DNA from: Dietzia sp. B32
GTDB taxonomy: Bacteria; Actinomycetota; Actinomycetes; Mycobacteriales; Mycobacteriaceae
Assembly (NCBI RefSeq): GCF_024732245.1
Contig: NZ_CP093845.1
Coordinates: 2,170,001 to 2,234,000, forward strand
Length of the DNA: 64,000 nucleotides
Reading direction: 5' to 3'
A model generated the notes under the pieces. It was not told where the DNA came from, ran no database searches, and saw nothing but the letters and a program-made list of their open reading frames with translations. The translations under genes were made by a program, and so were the position numbers. Of this stretch, positions 21,721 to 31,196 are shown piece after piece; the stretch's first letter is position 1; every line of letters begins with the position of its first letter.

Positions 21721-22706
21721 CGGATCTCCTCCTTCTTGCCGGTGCGATCTTCCACGACGTTCGCGCCGAGGAATTTCACCATGATGTACGCGACGGCGAA
21801 GACCAGCAGGAACACCAGTGTCGATATCGCGGAGGCGCTGTTGAAGTTGCCCATCCTCATCTCGTTGACCACCAGCATCGACACGGTCGCAGTCGGCGAG
21901 TTGGAGTTGGCGGAGACGAGGATGACGGGCAGGTCGTACATGCGCAGCGCGTCGAGCGTGCGGAACAGGATCGCCACCATGAGGGCGGGCCGCACCAGCG
22001 GCAGGGTGATCCTGGTGAACTGCTGCCAGCGTGAGGCGCCGTCGACGCGGGCCGCCTCGTAGACGTCACCGGGGATCATCTGGAGGCCGGCGAGGATGAG
22101 GAGCGCCATGAAGGGCGCGGTCTTCCACACGTCGGCCACGATGATGGCGATCCGGGCGTAGAACGGGTCGGTGGTCCAGGCGATGTTCGTGCCCAGGATG
22201 GTGTTGGCGATCCCGTTGGGGGCGAAGATGAACGCCCACAGCTTGGCGGTGACGGCGGTGGGGATCGCCCACGGGACGAGCACGGCGGCCCGCAGCAGGG
22301 AGCGACCCCAGATGCTCTTGCCCATGACCACGGCCATGGCGAAACCGAGCACCGTCTCGAGGGAGACCGTGGTGACGGTGAAGAACAGGGTATTGCCCAT
22401 GGCGGGCCAGAAGTCGACGGACGAGACGCCGGGCGGACAGGTGACGGTGCCGTCCCCGCCGGGCGCCGGACACGCCTGCGTCAGCCAGTAGAGGTAATGC
22501 TGGAAGCCGGCGAACCCGCCGTCCGAGAACATTCCGGTCGCCGGGTCGAGACCTCGGTCGGCCATGAAGGACAGGTACACGGCGCGGATGACCGGGTAGC
22601 CGATCACCACCGCGAGGATGGCCAGTGCGGGGCCCACCATCCACACCGGCCGCCAGTCGAACTTCTTCTCGACCAGTGGCGCCGGGGACTTCTCGATCGT
22701 CGTCAT
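21717..22706 (-). CDS. Sugar ABC transporter permease (SugA/TusF-like)
   Basis: A 329-residue MalF-type permease with six membrane segments and the EAA loop DVYEAARVDGASRWQQFTRITLPLVRPAL at about residues 210-238. The ATG at 22706 (MTTIEKSPAPLVEKK) is chosen because the upstream extension reads through the intergenic hairpins. It overlaps the second permease gene and is separated from the binding-protein gene by a 135-base region with strong stem-loops. Confidence 0.9.
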   Translation of the reverse strand: MTTIEKSPAPLVEKKFDWRPVWMVGPALAILAVVIGYPVIRAVYLSFMADRGLDPATGMFSDGGFAGFQHYLYWLTQACPAPGGDGTVTCPPGVSSVDFWPAMGNTLFFTVTTVSLETVLGFAMAVVMGKSIWGRSLLRAAVLVPWAIPTAVTAKLWAFIFAPNGIANTILGTNIAWTTDPFYARIAIIVADVWKTAPFMALLILAGLQMIPGDVYEAARVDGASRWQQFTRITLPLVRPALMVAILFRTLDALRMYDLPVILVSANSNSPTATVSMLVVNEMRMGNFNSASAISTLVFLLVFAVAYIMVKFLGANVVEDRTGKKEEIR

Positions 22707-22740
22707 CGCCTCGCTCCTCGCCGGGTTCGTGCCCGCCCAC

Positions 22741-22816
22741 CAGGGAGACCGGTGGGCCCCGGGAACGTTACCCGGGGCCCACCTGCCCTGGTCCGACAAC
22801 CGTCTGTCATCGGACC
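22741..22816 (-). terminator. Two tandem hairpins between binding-protein and permease genes
   Basis: GGTGGGCCCCGGG (22751-22763) and CCCGGGGCCCACC (22771-22783) pair perfectly over 13 bp with a 7-base loop, and outer CAGGG/CCCTG (22741-22745, 22786-22790) extends the stem. A second hairpin pairs GGTCCGA (22790-22796) with TCGGACC (22810-22816). Such structures after a binding-protein gene commonly cause partial termination or protect the upstream mRNA, giving excess binding protein over permease. Confidence 0.75.
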
Positions 22817-22841
22817 GTGTCGATCACTCAGCTGTCGTGGA

Positions 22842-24110
22842 TCACTGAGCCTGTTCGATCGCGGCCGTCATGTCCGTGAGGGCCTGCTGGACGTCCTTCT
22901 CCCCACGCAGCGCGGCGAAGGTGTTGTCCTGGATCGCCTTGGACACCGACGGGTAGAACGGCGTGACGGGGCGCGGCTCGGCGTTGTCGAGCGCCGCCTT
23001 CAGTGCCGGCATGTACGGGAACTCCTGCTGGAGCGCCTCGTCGTCGTAGATCGAGGACAGCACCGGCGGGAACGACTGCTCGGCGAAGCCCATCTGGACG
23101 TCCTCGGAGATGATGAACTCGAGGAACGCGCGCGCGGTCCCCTTGTTCTCCGAGAACACGTTGATCGCGTTGTTGTAGCCACCGAGCGTGGACTGGCCCG
23201 CGCCGTCCTTGCCGACGATCGGGGCGACCTGGAACTTGCCCTGGACCTGGGAGGTGGGGTCGGACTGACCCGACTCGTACATGTACGGCCAGTTGTAGGA
23301 GTACATGGTCTCGCCGGCGAGGAAGGCCTGTGCGGTCTCCTCCTCGGTGAACGCGTCGGTCTGCGGGGCGATCACGCCGCCCTTGTAGGCGTCGACGAGG
23401 GCGGTCAGACCCTCGCGTGCCTGGTCGGTGTCGAGCTCGGGCGTCTTCCCGTCCTCGCCCACGACCTTGCCGCCCCAGCTGTGGATGAACTGGGTGGCGG
23501 CGACGGTCAGGCCCTCGTACTGGCTGAGCTGGGTCTGCAGGCAGTCGACGTCCGCACCCTCGGCGGCCTCGCAGGAGGAGACGAGTGCCTCCCAGTTGGC
23601 GGGCGCCTCCGGCTGGAGATCGGTGCGGTAGTACAGCAGCTGGGCGTTGGTGTTCTGCGGCACGCCGTAGAGGGTGCCGTTGTAGGTCGCCGAGTCGACG
23701 GCGGCCTCGATCAGGCCGGAGGTGTCCACCTCGGTGTCACCCTCGATCGGCTGCAGCCAGCCGTTGGCCGCGAAGTAGGCGGTGTCGGTGACGTCGAGGG
23801 CGAAGACGTCGTACTCGCCGCTCTCGGTCTGGAGGGACTGCGTCAGGGTGTCGCGCTGTCCGTCCTGCTCGGCGGGCAGCTCGCGGAGGGTGACCTCCTG
23901 GTCGGGGTTCTCCGCGTTCCACTGCTCGATGACGGGGCGGAGCTTGTCGGTGTCGTTGCTGCCCATCGCGAAGGTGATGGGGCCGACGCCGGAGGCGCCG
24001 GCCTCCGCCTGCTGGTCGGACTCGTCGCCACCCGATCCACACCCTGCCGATACCAGGGCGACGATGGAGGCGGCCGCCGCCGCCTTGAGGAACCTGCCGT
24101 GAACGGCCAT
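22842..24110 (-). CDS. Sugar-binding lipoprotein of ABC importer (LpqY/TusE-like)
   Basis: A 422-residue extracellular solute-binding protein, family 1. The start at 24110 gives a signal peptide with lipobox LVSAGCG (Cys about residue 24), followed by a Ser/Gly/Asp linker. Mature features include FAMGSNDTDKLRPVIEQWN, YDVFALDVTDTAYFAANGWL and YGVPQNTNAQLLYYRTDL, resembling LpqY, the trehalose-binding protein of mycobacteria. It is anchored outside the membrane and delivers sugar to the two downstream permeases. Trehalose is inferred, not shown. Confidence 0.88.
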   Translation of the reverse strand: MAVHGRFLKAAAAASIVALVSAGCGSGGDESDQQAEAGASGVGPITFAMGSNDTDKLRPVIEQWNAENPDQEVTLRELPAEQDGQRDTLTQSLQTESGEYDVFALDVTDTAYFAANGWLQPIEGDTEVDTSGLIEAAVDSATYNGTLYGVPQNTNAQLLYYRTDLQPEAPANWEALVSSCEAAEGADVDCLQTQLSQYEGLTVAATQFIHSWGGKVVGEDGKTPELDTDQAREGLTALVDAYKGGVIAPQTDAFTEEETAQAFLAGETMYSYNWPYMYESGQSDPTSQVQGKFQVAPIVGKDGAGQSTLGGYNNAINVFSENKGTARAFLEFIISEDVQMGFAEQSFPPVLSSIYDDEALQQEFPYMPALKAALDNAEPRPVTPFYPSVSKAIQDNTFAALRGEKDVQQALTDMTAAIEQAQ

Positions 24111-24367
24111 GCGCTCTCTCCTACTGTCGTGTCTCGACTCCCCTCGGCGAATACCGACGGGCAGTGGACCGGTGCCGCCTGTGACGCGGGTCTCACTGAG
24201 GACCTGCTGAGCGTAACCCACGAGGCGGCGGTGGCGCGGGACCACGTGCGAACATGTGGCCGACGCGCCGTCGCTCCGATGACATGGGGCGTCACGCGAG
24301 CGAGGTCACACTTGTCACTCTAGCAACAACAATTGTTGCGGATGTAGCATGCACCGCCCCGCGACCG
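24111..24367 (-). promoter_or_regulatory. Intergenic region with palindrome CAACAATTGTTG, upstream of binding-protein gene
   Basis: A 257-base gap inside an otherwise compact transporter cluster. It contains a perfect 12-bp palindrome CAACAATTGTTG at 24327-24338, flanked by AT-rich sequence, and an imperfect inverted repeat CCACGTG...CATGTGG at 24242-24259. The palindrome, 217 bases before the binding-protein start, is a credible operator for a LacI/GntR/ROK-type regulator; no such regulator is encoded in the window. A separate promoter for the binding-protein-permease part is likely. Confidence 0.55.
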
Positions 24368-25423
<1,056 letters not shown>

Positions 25424-25440
25424 GAGAAGACTTCCCTTCA

Positions 25441-25458
25441 CCGGCAGGAACGTGCCGG
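25441..25458. promoter_or_regulatory. Inverted repeat CCGGCA-N6-TGCCGG upstream of ATPase gene
   Basis: Six-base arms separated by GGAACG lie 18 bases upstream of the ATPase ATG, in the divergent region shared with phoX. It could be an operator or a leader hairpin; no regulator can be assigned. Confidence 0.4.
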
Positions 25459-25507
25459 ACGATCCGAGATAGAGGGCAACACGACGACTGTAGCGGGCCC
25501 GGGCGGA

Positions 25508-25540
25508 GTTCACCGTGGCTGTGCCCAGAGTTCATCCGCG
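25508..25540 (+). promoter_or_regulatory. PHO-box-like direct repeats upstream of phoX
   Basis: GTTCACCGTGG at 25508-25518 and GTTCATCCGCG at 25530-25540 are spaced exactly 22 bases start to start, with a weakly matching 11-mer between. Actinobacterial PhoP boxes are direct 11-base repeats built on GTTCACC, so this is a good candidate, and its position about 90 bases before an alkaline phosphatase gene fits. It predicts induction under phosphate limitation. Confidence 0.65.
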
Positions 25541-25626
25541 CGTGGTCGGGACGCGGCCGGCCGGTGGTCCGGCGCCCCTAGCGTGCATGCGTCCACTACG
25601 ACTGTCGACACCTCCAGGAGACCCCG

Positions 25627-27771
25627 ATGTCCGTCCGCCGCCTGCTCCCGATCGCCAGCACCCCGTCGCCGGGGATCTCCAACCGCCAGCACGTGACCTG
25701 CGTCTACAAGTGCGGCGACCAGTGCGCCGCACCGGTGCCCAACACCACCGCCAACCCCTACTTCGGCGAGATCGCCACCCAGATCAGCCGCCGCGGGGCG
25801 CTCAAGGCCGCGGGGGTCGTGGCGTTGGCCGTGGGGGCCAGCCAGGTACTGCCCGCGACCGCCGCGGCGCAGGGCTCGATCGCCGCCGGCCCGCTCGGCC
25901 CCACCGGGTCGACCGGCGGGGCCACCATCGATACGTCGTTCACCCCGGTCGCACCCAACACCGCCGACGCCGTCACGGTCCCGGACGGGTACACCAGTGA
26001 CGTGGTGATCCGCTGGGGCGACCCCGTGCTGCCGGGGGCGCCGGAGTTCGACTTCGAGAACCAGACCGCCGCGGCGCAGGCCATGCAGTACGGCTTCAAC
26101 TGCGACCTGGCCGTACTGCTGCCGATGGACGACCGGGACGAGCGTTTCCTGCTCATCGTCAACCACGAGTACTCGACCGAGCCGTCGATGTTCCGCGGGT
26201 ACGATTCCTCGTCGCCGACCCGCGAGCAGGTCGAGATCGCCTGGGCCGCCCACGGGTTGACCGTCGTCGAGCTGGCCAGCCGCGCCGGCGACGGCGGGCT
26301 CGACCCCGTCATGGGCTCGTACAACCGCCGGATCACCGCCACCACCCCGTTCGAGTTGCGCGGCCCCGCCGTCGGTGCCCTGACCCGGACCACTGCGGAC
26401 CCGACCGGCACGCGCGTGCTGGGCACGCTGAACAACTGCGCCGGCGGGCACACCCCGTGGGGCACCGTGCTGTCCGGCGAGGAGAATTTCAACCAGTACT
26501 TCGGCACCGCCGGGACGGTCGCCGACCCGGAGCGACTCGAGGCCCTGCGCCGCTACGGCATCTCCGTCTCCCGCTCGGGACGACGGTGGGAGGATTTCGA
26601 CCCCCGGTTCGACCTGGCCGCCGAGCCCAACGAGGTCAACCGCTTCGGCTACGTCGTCGAGGTGGATCCCTGGGATCCGGACTCGACCCCGGTCAAGCAC
26701 TCCGCGATGGGCCGGTTCAAGCACGAGGGCGCCAGCATCCACGTAACCGGGGACGGCACGGTCGTCGCCTATTCCGGCGACGACGAGCGCTTCGACTACC
26801 TCTACAAGTTCGTCTCCAGCCGCCGGATCACGCCCGGCACCTCGTCGGCCGCGCGGGCCGAGAACATGAGGATCCTCGACGAGGGCACCCTCTACGTGGC
26901 GACGTTCGCCGGCAACTCCCCCGCCGCGGAGATCGACGGCTCCGGGGCGCTGCCCGCCGACGGCGCGTTCGACGGCACCGGCACCTGGATCCCGCTCATG
27001 ACCGTCGCCGCCGGCGGGAGCGCCGTCTCGCACGTGCCGGGCATGACGGCGGAGCAGGTCGCCGTGTACACCCGCATGGCCGGGGACCGGGTGGGAGCCA
27101 CCAAGATGGACCGCCCCGAGGACGTCGAGCCCAGCCCGACCACCGGCAAGGTCTACATGGCGCTGACCAACAACACCCGCCGCACGACCGCGGACGTGGA
27201 CGAGGCCAACCCGCGGCACAACAACAAGCACGGGCAGGTCGTGGAGATCACCGACGACCACGCCGGCACCACCTTCGGGTGGAACCTGCTCCTGGTGTGC
27301 GGCGACCCGGCCGAGGCGGACTCGTACTTCGGCGGCTTCGACAAGTCCAAGGTCAGCCCCATCTCCTGTCCGGACAACGTCGCGTTCGACCCCGCCGGCG
27401 GGCTGTGGGTGTCCACCGACGGCAACGCGCTCGGCTTCAACGACGGCCTCTACTCGGTGGCCACCGAGGGGCCGAACCGCGGCGAAACCAAGCTGTTCCT
27501 CACCGTCCCGATCGGGGCGGAAACCTGCGGTCCGCTGGTGTTCAACGATCGCGCGATCGTCAACGTCCAGCACCCGGGTGAGAAGGACGGCGCGTCGATC
27601 GAGAACCCGGCCTCGCACTGGCCCGACGGCGGCACCTCGCAGCCGCGGCCGTCGACCGTGGTCGCGTGGCGCAACGGATTCTCCGGGGGCGCCGGCTCTC
27701 TCGGTTCGGGGTCACTCGGCTCGGGGTCACTCGGCTCCGGCTCCCTGACGACGGGCCGGCTCGGGTCCTGA
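25627..27771 (+). CDS. phoX: PhoX-family alkaline phosphatase, Tat-exported
   Basis: A 714-residue PhoX/DUF839 protein, a Ca/Fe-dependent phosphatase that releases phosphate from organic esters outside the cell. An unusually long N-terminal region with two Cys pairs (CVYKCGDQC) precedes a twin-arginine signal SRRGALKAAGVVALAVGAS with Arg55-Arg56. Conserved segments are NHEYSTEPSMFRGY, NNCAGGHTPWGTVLSGEENF, GRFKHEGASI, KMDRPEDVEPSPTTGKVY and PDNVAFDPAGGLWVSTDG. The C-terminus ends with repeated SLGSG units. AGGAG precedes the ATG, and a PHO-box-like repeat lies upstream. Confidence 0.93.
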   Translation: MSVRRLLPIASTPSPGISNRQHVTCVYKCGDQCAAPVPNTTANPYFGEIATQISRRGALKAAGVVALAVGASQVLPATAAAQGSIAAGPLGPTGSTGGATIDTSFTPVAPNTADAVTVPDGYTSDVVIRWGDPVLPGAPEFDFENQTAAAQAMQYGFNCDLAVLLPMDDRDERFLLIVNHEYSTEPSMFRGYDSSSPTREQVEIAWAAHGLTVVELASRAGDGGLDPVMGSYNRRITATTPFELRGPAVGALTRTTADPTGTRVLGTLNNCAGGHTPWGTVLSGEENFNQYFGTAGTVADPERLEALRRYGISVSRSGRRWEDFDPRFDLAAEPNEVNRFGYVVEVDPWDPDSTPVKHSAMGRFKHEGASIHVTGDGTVVAYSGDDERFDYLYKFVSSRRITPGTSSAARAENMRILDEGTLYVATFAGNSPAAEIDGSGALPADGAFDGTGTWIPLMTVAAGGSAVSHVPGMTAEQVAVYTRMAGDRVGATKMDRPEDVEPSPTTGKVYMALTNNTRRTTADVDEANPRHNNKHGQVVEITDDHAGTTFGWNLLLVCGDPAEADSYFGGFDKSKVSPISCPDNVAFDPAGGLWVSTDGNALGFNDGLYSVATEGPNRGETKLFLTVPIGAETCGPLVFNDRAIVNVQHPGEKDGASIENPASHWPDGGTSQPRPSTVVAWRNGFSGGAGSLGSGSLGSGSLGSGSLTTGRLGS
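27688..27765 (+). repeat. In-frame repeats encoding a Gly-Ser-Leu tail of PhoX
   Basis: Near-identical 15-base units around GGGTCACTCGGCTC encode successive GSLGS motifs at the extreme C-terminus, ending TTGRLGS. The tail is not part of the phosphatase fold and may vary in copy number between strains. Confidence 0.7.
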
Positions 27772-27775
27772 CGGC

Positions 27776-27807
27776 CCGGGGGCCGGGTCGTCAGACCCGG
27801 CCCCCGG
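27776..27807. terminator. Bidirectional hairpin between phoX and alpha/beta hydrolase gene
   Basis: CCGGGGGCCGGGTC (27776-27789) pairs perfectly with GACCCGGCCCCCGG (27794-27807) around a 4-base loop GTCA. The minus-strand hydrolase stop codon (27791-27793) lies in the loop. A 14-bp GC stem between convergent genes is a strong terminator candidate for both, though it has no T-tract. Confidence 0.85.
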
Positions 27808-28603
27808 CCGGCGTGTACGCCAGGCCGCGCTCCGCGCAGGCGATGATCGAGGCGGCGACCCCCTCCGGGTCGTCCGACATCGGCACGTGGCCGTCCGCGC
27901 TGATCTCGATCTTCGCCTGTGGGAACAACCGCGTGGCGAGCGCGACCTGGCGCACCGGCAGGACCAGGTCGAACCGGCCCCACCGGATGGTGATCGGCAG
28001 GTCCTCGTCGACGGGCGCGGAGAAGAGGAACGCGCGCCGGTCGGCGCGGTCGAGCACGGTGTTGGACACGATCGCCTCGCTGTCGATCGCCGCCGCCTCC
28101 GCCGGGTAGCGCCACGGCCGGGCACAGAACACCGCCATCATCACCGCACGTCCGGCGGCCCGCTCGGTCAGCGCGGGGGTGTGGCGACCGAGCTTCGCGG
28201 CCGCCCGTCGCAGACTCCGGAAGACGGTGACCGTGTAGCGCCACTCGGCCTGCGATCGGAAGAACCCGGCGGGAGAGAGCGCGGTGACGCTGCTCGCCAA
28301 CCCCCGCGCACCCAGCTCGAGCGCCAGGAAGCCGCCGAGGGAGTTGCCCGCGATGTGCGGGCGCTCCCCGGCCGGGACGACCTCCTCCAGGAGAGTGACG
28401 AGTTCGGTAACGACGTAGTCGAGGACATCCCCGGCGTCGGGCAGGTCCGCGGACTGCCCGTGGCCGGGCAGGTCCACGACCACCACCCGGAACCGATCCG
28501 TGAGCAGCGGCACGACCGGATCCCAGGCGTGCGCCCGGTGGCACACGCCGTGGAGCAGGACGATGGTGGGACCGGTCCCGGTGATCTGGTGATACAAACC
28601 CAT
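27791..28603 (-). CDS. Alpha/beta hydrolase
   Basis: A 270-residue alpha/beta-fold hydrolase. The oxyanion region is LLHGVCHRAHAWDPV, the strand DLPGHGQS is present, the nucleophile elbow reads AGNSLGGFLAL (Ser in GNSLGG), and the C-terminal ISADGHVPMSDDPEG supplies the catalytic His. The start at 28603 (MGLYHQITGTGPTIV) is typical; a longer reading overlaps the promoter of the divergent MarR gene. Substrate unknown. Confidence 0.85.
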   Translation of the reverse strand: MGLYHQITGTGPTIVLLHGVCHRAHAWDPVVPLLTDRFRVVVVDLPGHGQSADLPDAGDVLDYVVTELVTLLEEVVPAGERPHIAGNSLGGFLALELGARGLASSVTALSPAGFFRSQAEWRYTVTVFRSLRRAAAKLGRHTPALTERAAGRAVMMAVFCARPWRYPAEAAAIDSEAIVSNTVLDRADRRAFLFSAPVDEDLPITIRWGRFDLVLPVRQVALATRLFPQAKIEISADGHVPMSDDPEGVAASIIACAERGLAYTPAGGRV

Positions 28604-28715
28604 GCCGTCAGTGTCCCCCACCGCGGCGAGGTGACGCCCCACGACTGGCGAATTTGGGCCTAGATTCGGTTCCGCGAGGCTTCCGGGGGAAGCCGGTGTC
28701 GAGGGGGCAGGGGTC

Positions 28716-29255
28716 ATGGAGACGACGACGAGCGAACCGGCCATACGGGACGGTGGGCCCGCTTCGGGTCTCGCCGAACAGTTCCGGCCGATCCTGTTGC
28801 GCCTGGACCTGCTGGTCCGCAGGCAGAGCACCCAGTACGCCCTGAGTCGCGCGCAGACCTCGATCCTGCACACCCTGGCCTGTCACGGGCGGCTCCGGAT
28901 GTCGGACCTCGCCCGGCTGGAGAACGTGCGGGTCCCCACCACCAGCAACTCGGTGAGCGTGATCGAGGCCATGGGGTACGTCGAGCGTGAACCCGACGCC
29001 TCCGACCGCCGCGGGGTGTGCGTCCGCCTCACCGACCTGGGGCGGGCCCGCATCGAGGAGGTGCTGGCGGACCGGGACCGGGACTTCACCGAGCGCATGG
29101 CGCACCTGACCCCCGAACACCGCGACCTGCTCTCCTCGGCGGTGCCCGCTCTCACCGCCCTGCTCGACGCCTTCGACGGCGACCCGGAACCCCAGCCCGA
29201 CACCCAGCCCGACACCCAGCCCGACACCCGGCCAGACGCGCCGCACCCCGCCTGA
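28716..29255 (+). CDS. MarR-family transcriptional regulator
   Basis: A 179-residue winged-helix regulator. The recognition segment LRMSDLARLENVRVPTTSNSVSVIEAMGYV and wing REPDASDRRGVCVRLTDLG are typical of MarR. A low-complexity tail (PQPDTQPDTQPDTRPD) is encoded by 12-base tandem repeats at about 29191-29229. It has a G-rich ribosome site (GAGGGGGCAGGGG). Divergent from the alpha/beta hydrolase, which is the likely target together with itself. Confidence 0.9.
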   Translation: METTTSEPAIRDGGPASGLAEQFRPILLRLDLLVRRQSTQYALSRAQTSILHTLACHGRLRMSDLARLENVRVPTTSNSVSVIEAMGYVEREPDASDRRGVCVRLTDLGRARIEEVLADRDRDFTERMAHLTPEHRDLLSSAVPALTALLDAFDGDPEPQPDTQPDTQPDTRPDAPHPA

Positions 29256-29323
29256 CCTCGGCCCGTCCGGCCGTCCTCCGCCCGACCCCGGCCCGGTCAG
29301 CCGCGCCCCTCTACCCTCGGGGC

Positions 29324-29998
29324 ATGAGCACTGTCCTGATCACCGGCGCCTCCCGCGGGATCGGAGCGGCGACCGCGCGCGAACTGTCCGCCGCCCACGA
29401 CCTGATCCTCGTGGGTCGGGACGTCGACTCCCTGCAGGCCGTCGCTGCTGACTGCCGCTCAGCGCGGGTGGTGGAGGCCGACCTGACCACCGCCGACGGG
29501 GTCGCCCGCGCGGCCCACGACATCGACTCGCTCGACGGCCTCGTCCACAGCGCCGGGGTCGCGGACCTCGGCCGGATCGACGAATCGGACGCCGGGCACT
29601 GGCGCCGCGCGTTCGAGGTCAACGTGCTCGCGGTGGTCGAGTTGACCCGGGTGCTGCTCCCGGCGCTACGCGCGGCACGGGGCCACCTCGTCGTCGTCAA
29701 CTCCGGCGCGGGGATCACCGCCAAGCCCGGCTGGGGCGCCTACAGCGCGTCCAAATTCGCGCTCCGGGCCGTCACCGACACGCTCCGGGGTGAGGAACCC
29801 GACCTGCGAGTCACCTCGATCCACCCGGGCCGCGTCGACACCGATATGCAGCGCGCGATCGTCGCCGCCGAGGGTCGCACCTACGACCCGACCGCATTCC
29901 TCCGGGCCGAATCGGTGGCCACCGCGGTCCGGAACGCGCTGGAGTCCACTCCGGATTCACATCCCACCGAGGTCGTCCTGCGGCCGCGCCCGCACTGA
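29324..29998 (+). CDS. Short-chain dehydrogenase/reductase
   Basis: A 224-residue classical SDR. The cofactor site is TGASRGIGAAT (residues 7-17), HSAGVADLG stands for the NNAG motif, and the active site is VVNSGAGITAKPGWGAYSASKFAL (Ser, Tyr and Lys present). RHIHPGRVDT-like C-terminal features (SIHPGRVDTDMQR) fit family members acting on small carbonyl compounds. Downstream of the MarR gene by 68 bases. Substrate unknown. Confidence 0.88.
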   Translation: MSTVLITGASRGIGAATARELSAAHDLILVGRDVDSLQAVAADCRSARVVEADLTTADGVARAAHDIDSLDGLVHSAGVADLGRIDESDAGHWRRAFEVNVLAVVELTRVLLPALRAARGHLVVVNSGAGITAKPGWGAYSASKFALRAVTDTLRGEEPDLRVTSIHPGRVDTDMQRAIVAAEGRTYDPTAFLRAESVATAVRNALESTPDSHPTEVVLRPRPH

Positions 29999-30070
29999 TT
30001 CCCCCGTCCGGCGGACAGGTGCGGCGAACGCCTCCCCCGCCGCCGCGCGTGTCGTAACGTCTGCTCCACC

Positions 30071-31159
30071 ATGACCAGCCCGGACACCCCACTGCGGGTC
30101 ACCGTGATCGGCGCGGGCGTGGTCGGCTGCTATGTGGGCGGCCGGCTCGCCCGCCATGCCGACGTGACCCTGGTCGGGCGTCCCCACGTTCTCGACCCGA
30201 TCCGCGCGGTGGGCCTGACCGTCGAGTCCGGCGCCGGCGAGGACGACCGGCTCCACGTCCCCGCCGAGGCCCTCACCCTGGCCACCACGCCCGAGAGCGT
30301 CCGCCGCTCGGACGTGGTCCTGGTGTGCACCAAGGCCGGGCAGACCGCCGCCGCCACCGCGGAGTTCGCCCCCTTCCTCAGACCGGACACACTGGTCGTG
30401 GGCCTACAGAACGGCCTCCACTCGGCGGACCTCATCCGTGAACTGCTCGACTCGACCACGGTGATCCCCGGCGTCGTGCCCTTCAACCTGGCGCGCACCG
30501 GCCCCGCCACCTACCGGCGCACCTCCACCGGGGTGATCCGGCTCGCCGATCACCCCCGGGCCGTCCCGCTGATCCACACCATGACGGCGGCCGAGCTACC
30601 CGTGCGGCCCACCGACGACATCCAGGCCGTCCTCCACGGCAAGGTCCTCATCAACCTCAACAACGCGGTCCAGGCGCTGTCCGGACTCCCGCTGCGGGCC
30701 GAGCTGCTCGACCGGGACCTGCGGCGCAGCGTCGCCCTGTGCCAGGCCGAGGCCAACCGGGTGTTCACGGCGGCCGGGGTGGTGCCGCGGGTGCCGCTGG
30801 CCGTCCCCGCCGGCGCCCTCCCGGTGGTGATGCGGCTGCCCAACCCGCTGTTCCGCCGACTCGCCCGGGCCGCGGTGCGGGTCGACGCGGACGGCACCTC
30901 CTCCATGACGGACGACCTCGTACGCGGCCGGCCCACCGAGATCGAGTACCTCCAGGGCAAGGTCGTCAAGATGGCCGGTCAGCTCGGGATGGAGGCGCCG
31001 GCCTGCGCGCGGATCGTCGAGCTGGTGCACGAGGCCGAGGCCGCCGGCGCGGATCGCCGGAGGTGGACCGGCCGGGAGCTGCTCACGGACCTGCAGCGCG
31101 CCCGACGCCGCGCGCGCCGACTGGCCCGGATACAGCAGATGACCGGCCAGCCGACCTGA
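30071..31159 (+). CDS. Ketopantoate reductase family protein (ApbA/PanE)
   Basis: A 362-residue NADP-dependent oxidoreductase of the 2-dehydropantoate 2-reductase family. The N-terminal Rossmann motif is VTVIGAGVVGCYVGGRLA (residues 10-27), with the NADP region TKAGQT and VGLQNGLHSAD; the catalytic lysine region is HGKVLINLNNAVQAL, followed by the ketopantoate-binding C-terminal helices (RGRPTEIEYLQGKVV). It is longer than E. coli PanE (303) and has a basic C-terminal helix (RARRRARRLARIQQ). Not adjacent to other pantothenate genes, so another substrate is possible. Confidence 0.85.
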   Translation: MTSPDTPLRVTVIGAGVVGCYVGGRLARHADVTLVGRPHVLDPIRAVGLTVESGAGEDDRLHVPAEALTLATTPESVRRSDVVLVCTKAGQTAAATAEFAPFLRPDTLVVGLQNGLHSADLIRELLDSTTVIPGVVPFNLARTGPATYRRTSTGVIRLADHPRAVPLIHTMTAAELPVRPTDDIQAVLHGKVLINLNNAVQALSGLPLRAELLDRDLRRSVALCQAEANRVFTAAGVVPRVPLAVPAGALPVVMRLPNPLFRRLARAAVRVDADGTSSMTDDLVRGRPTEIEYLQGKVVKMAGQLGMEAPACARIVELVHEAEAAGADRRRWTGRELLTDLQRARRRARRLARIQQMTGQPT

Positions 31160-31196
31160 CTCCCGCCCCGTAGCCGGGTCAGTCCTCGTACCGGAT

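Noticed and set aside
24180-24196. Possible GlxR/CRP-type site (TGTGACGCGGGTCTCA) before the sugar-binding protein gene
   Set aside because: Two mismatches in one half-site; too weak to call.
22497-24323. 608-codon plus-strand frame opposite the sugar-binding protein gene
   Set aside because: No domain, biased composition, and it covers a clear lipoprotein gene on the other strand.
29018-29320. Extension of the SDR gene into the MarR gene
   Set aside because: The extra residues are out-of-frame MarR sequence; the ATG at 29324 gives a standard SDR N-terminus.
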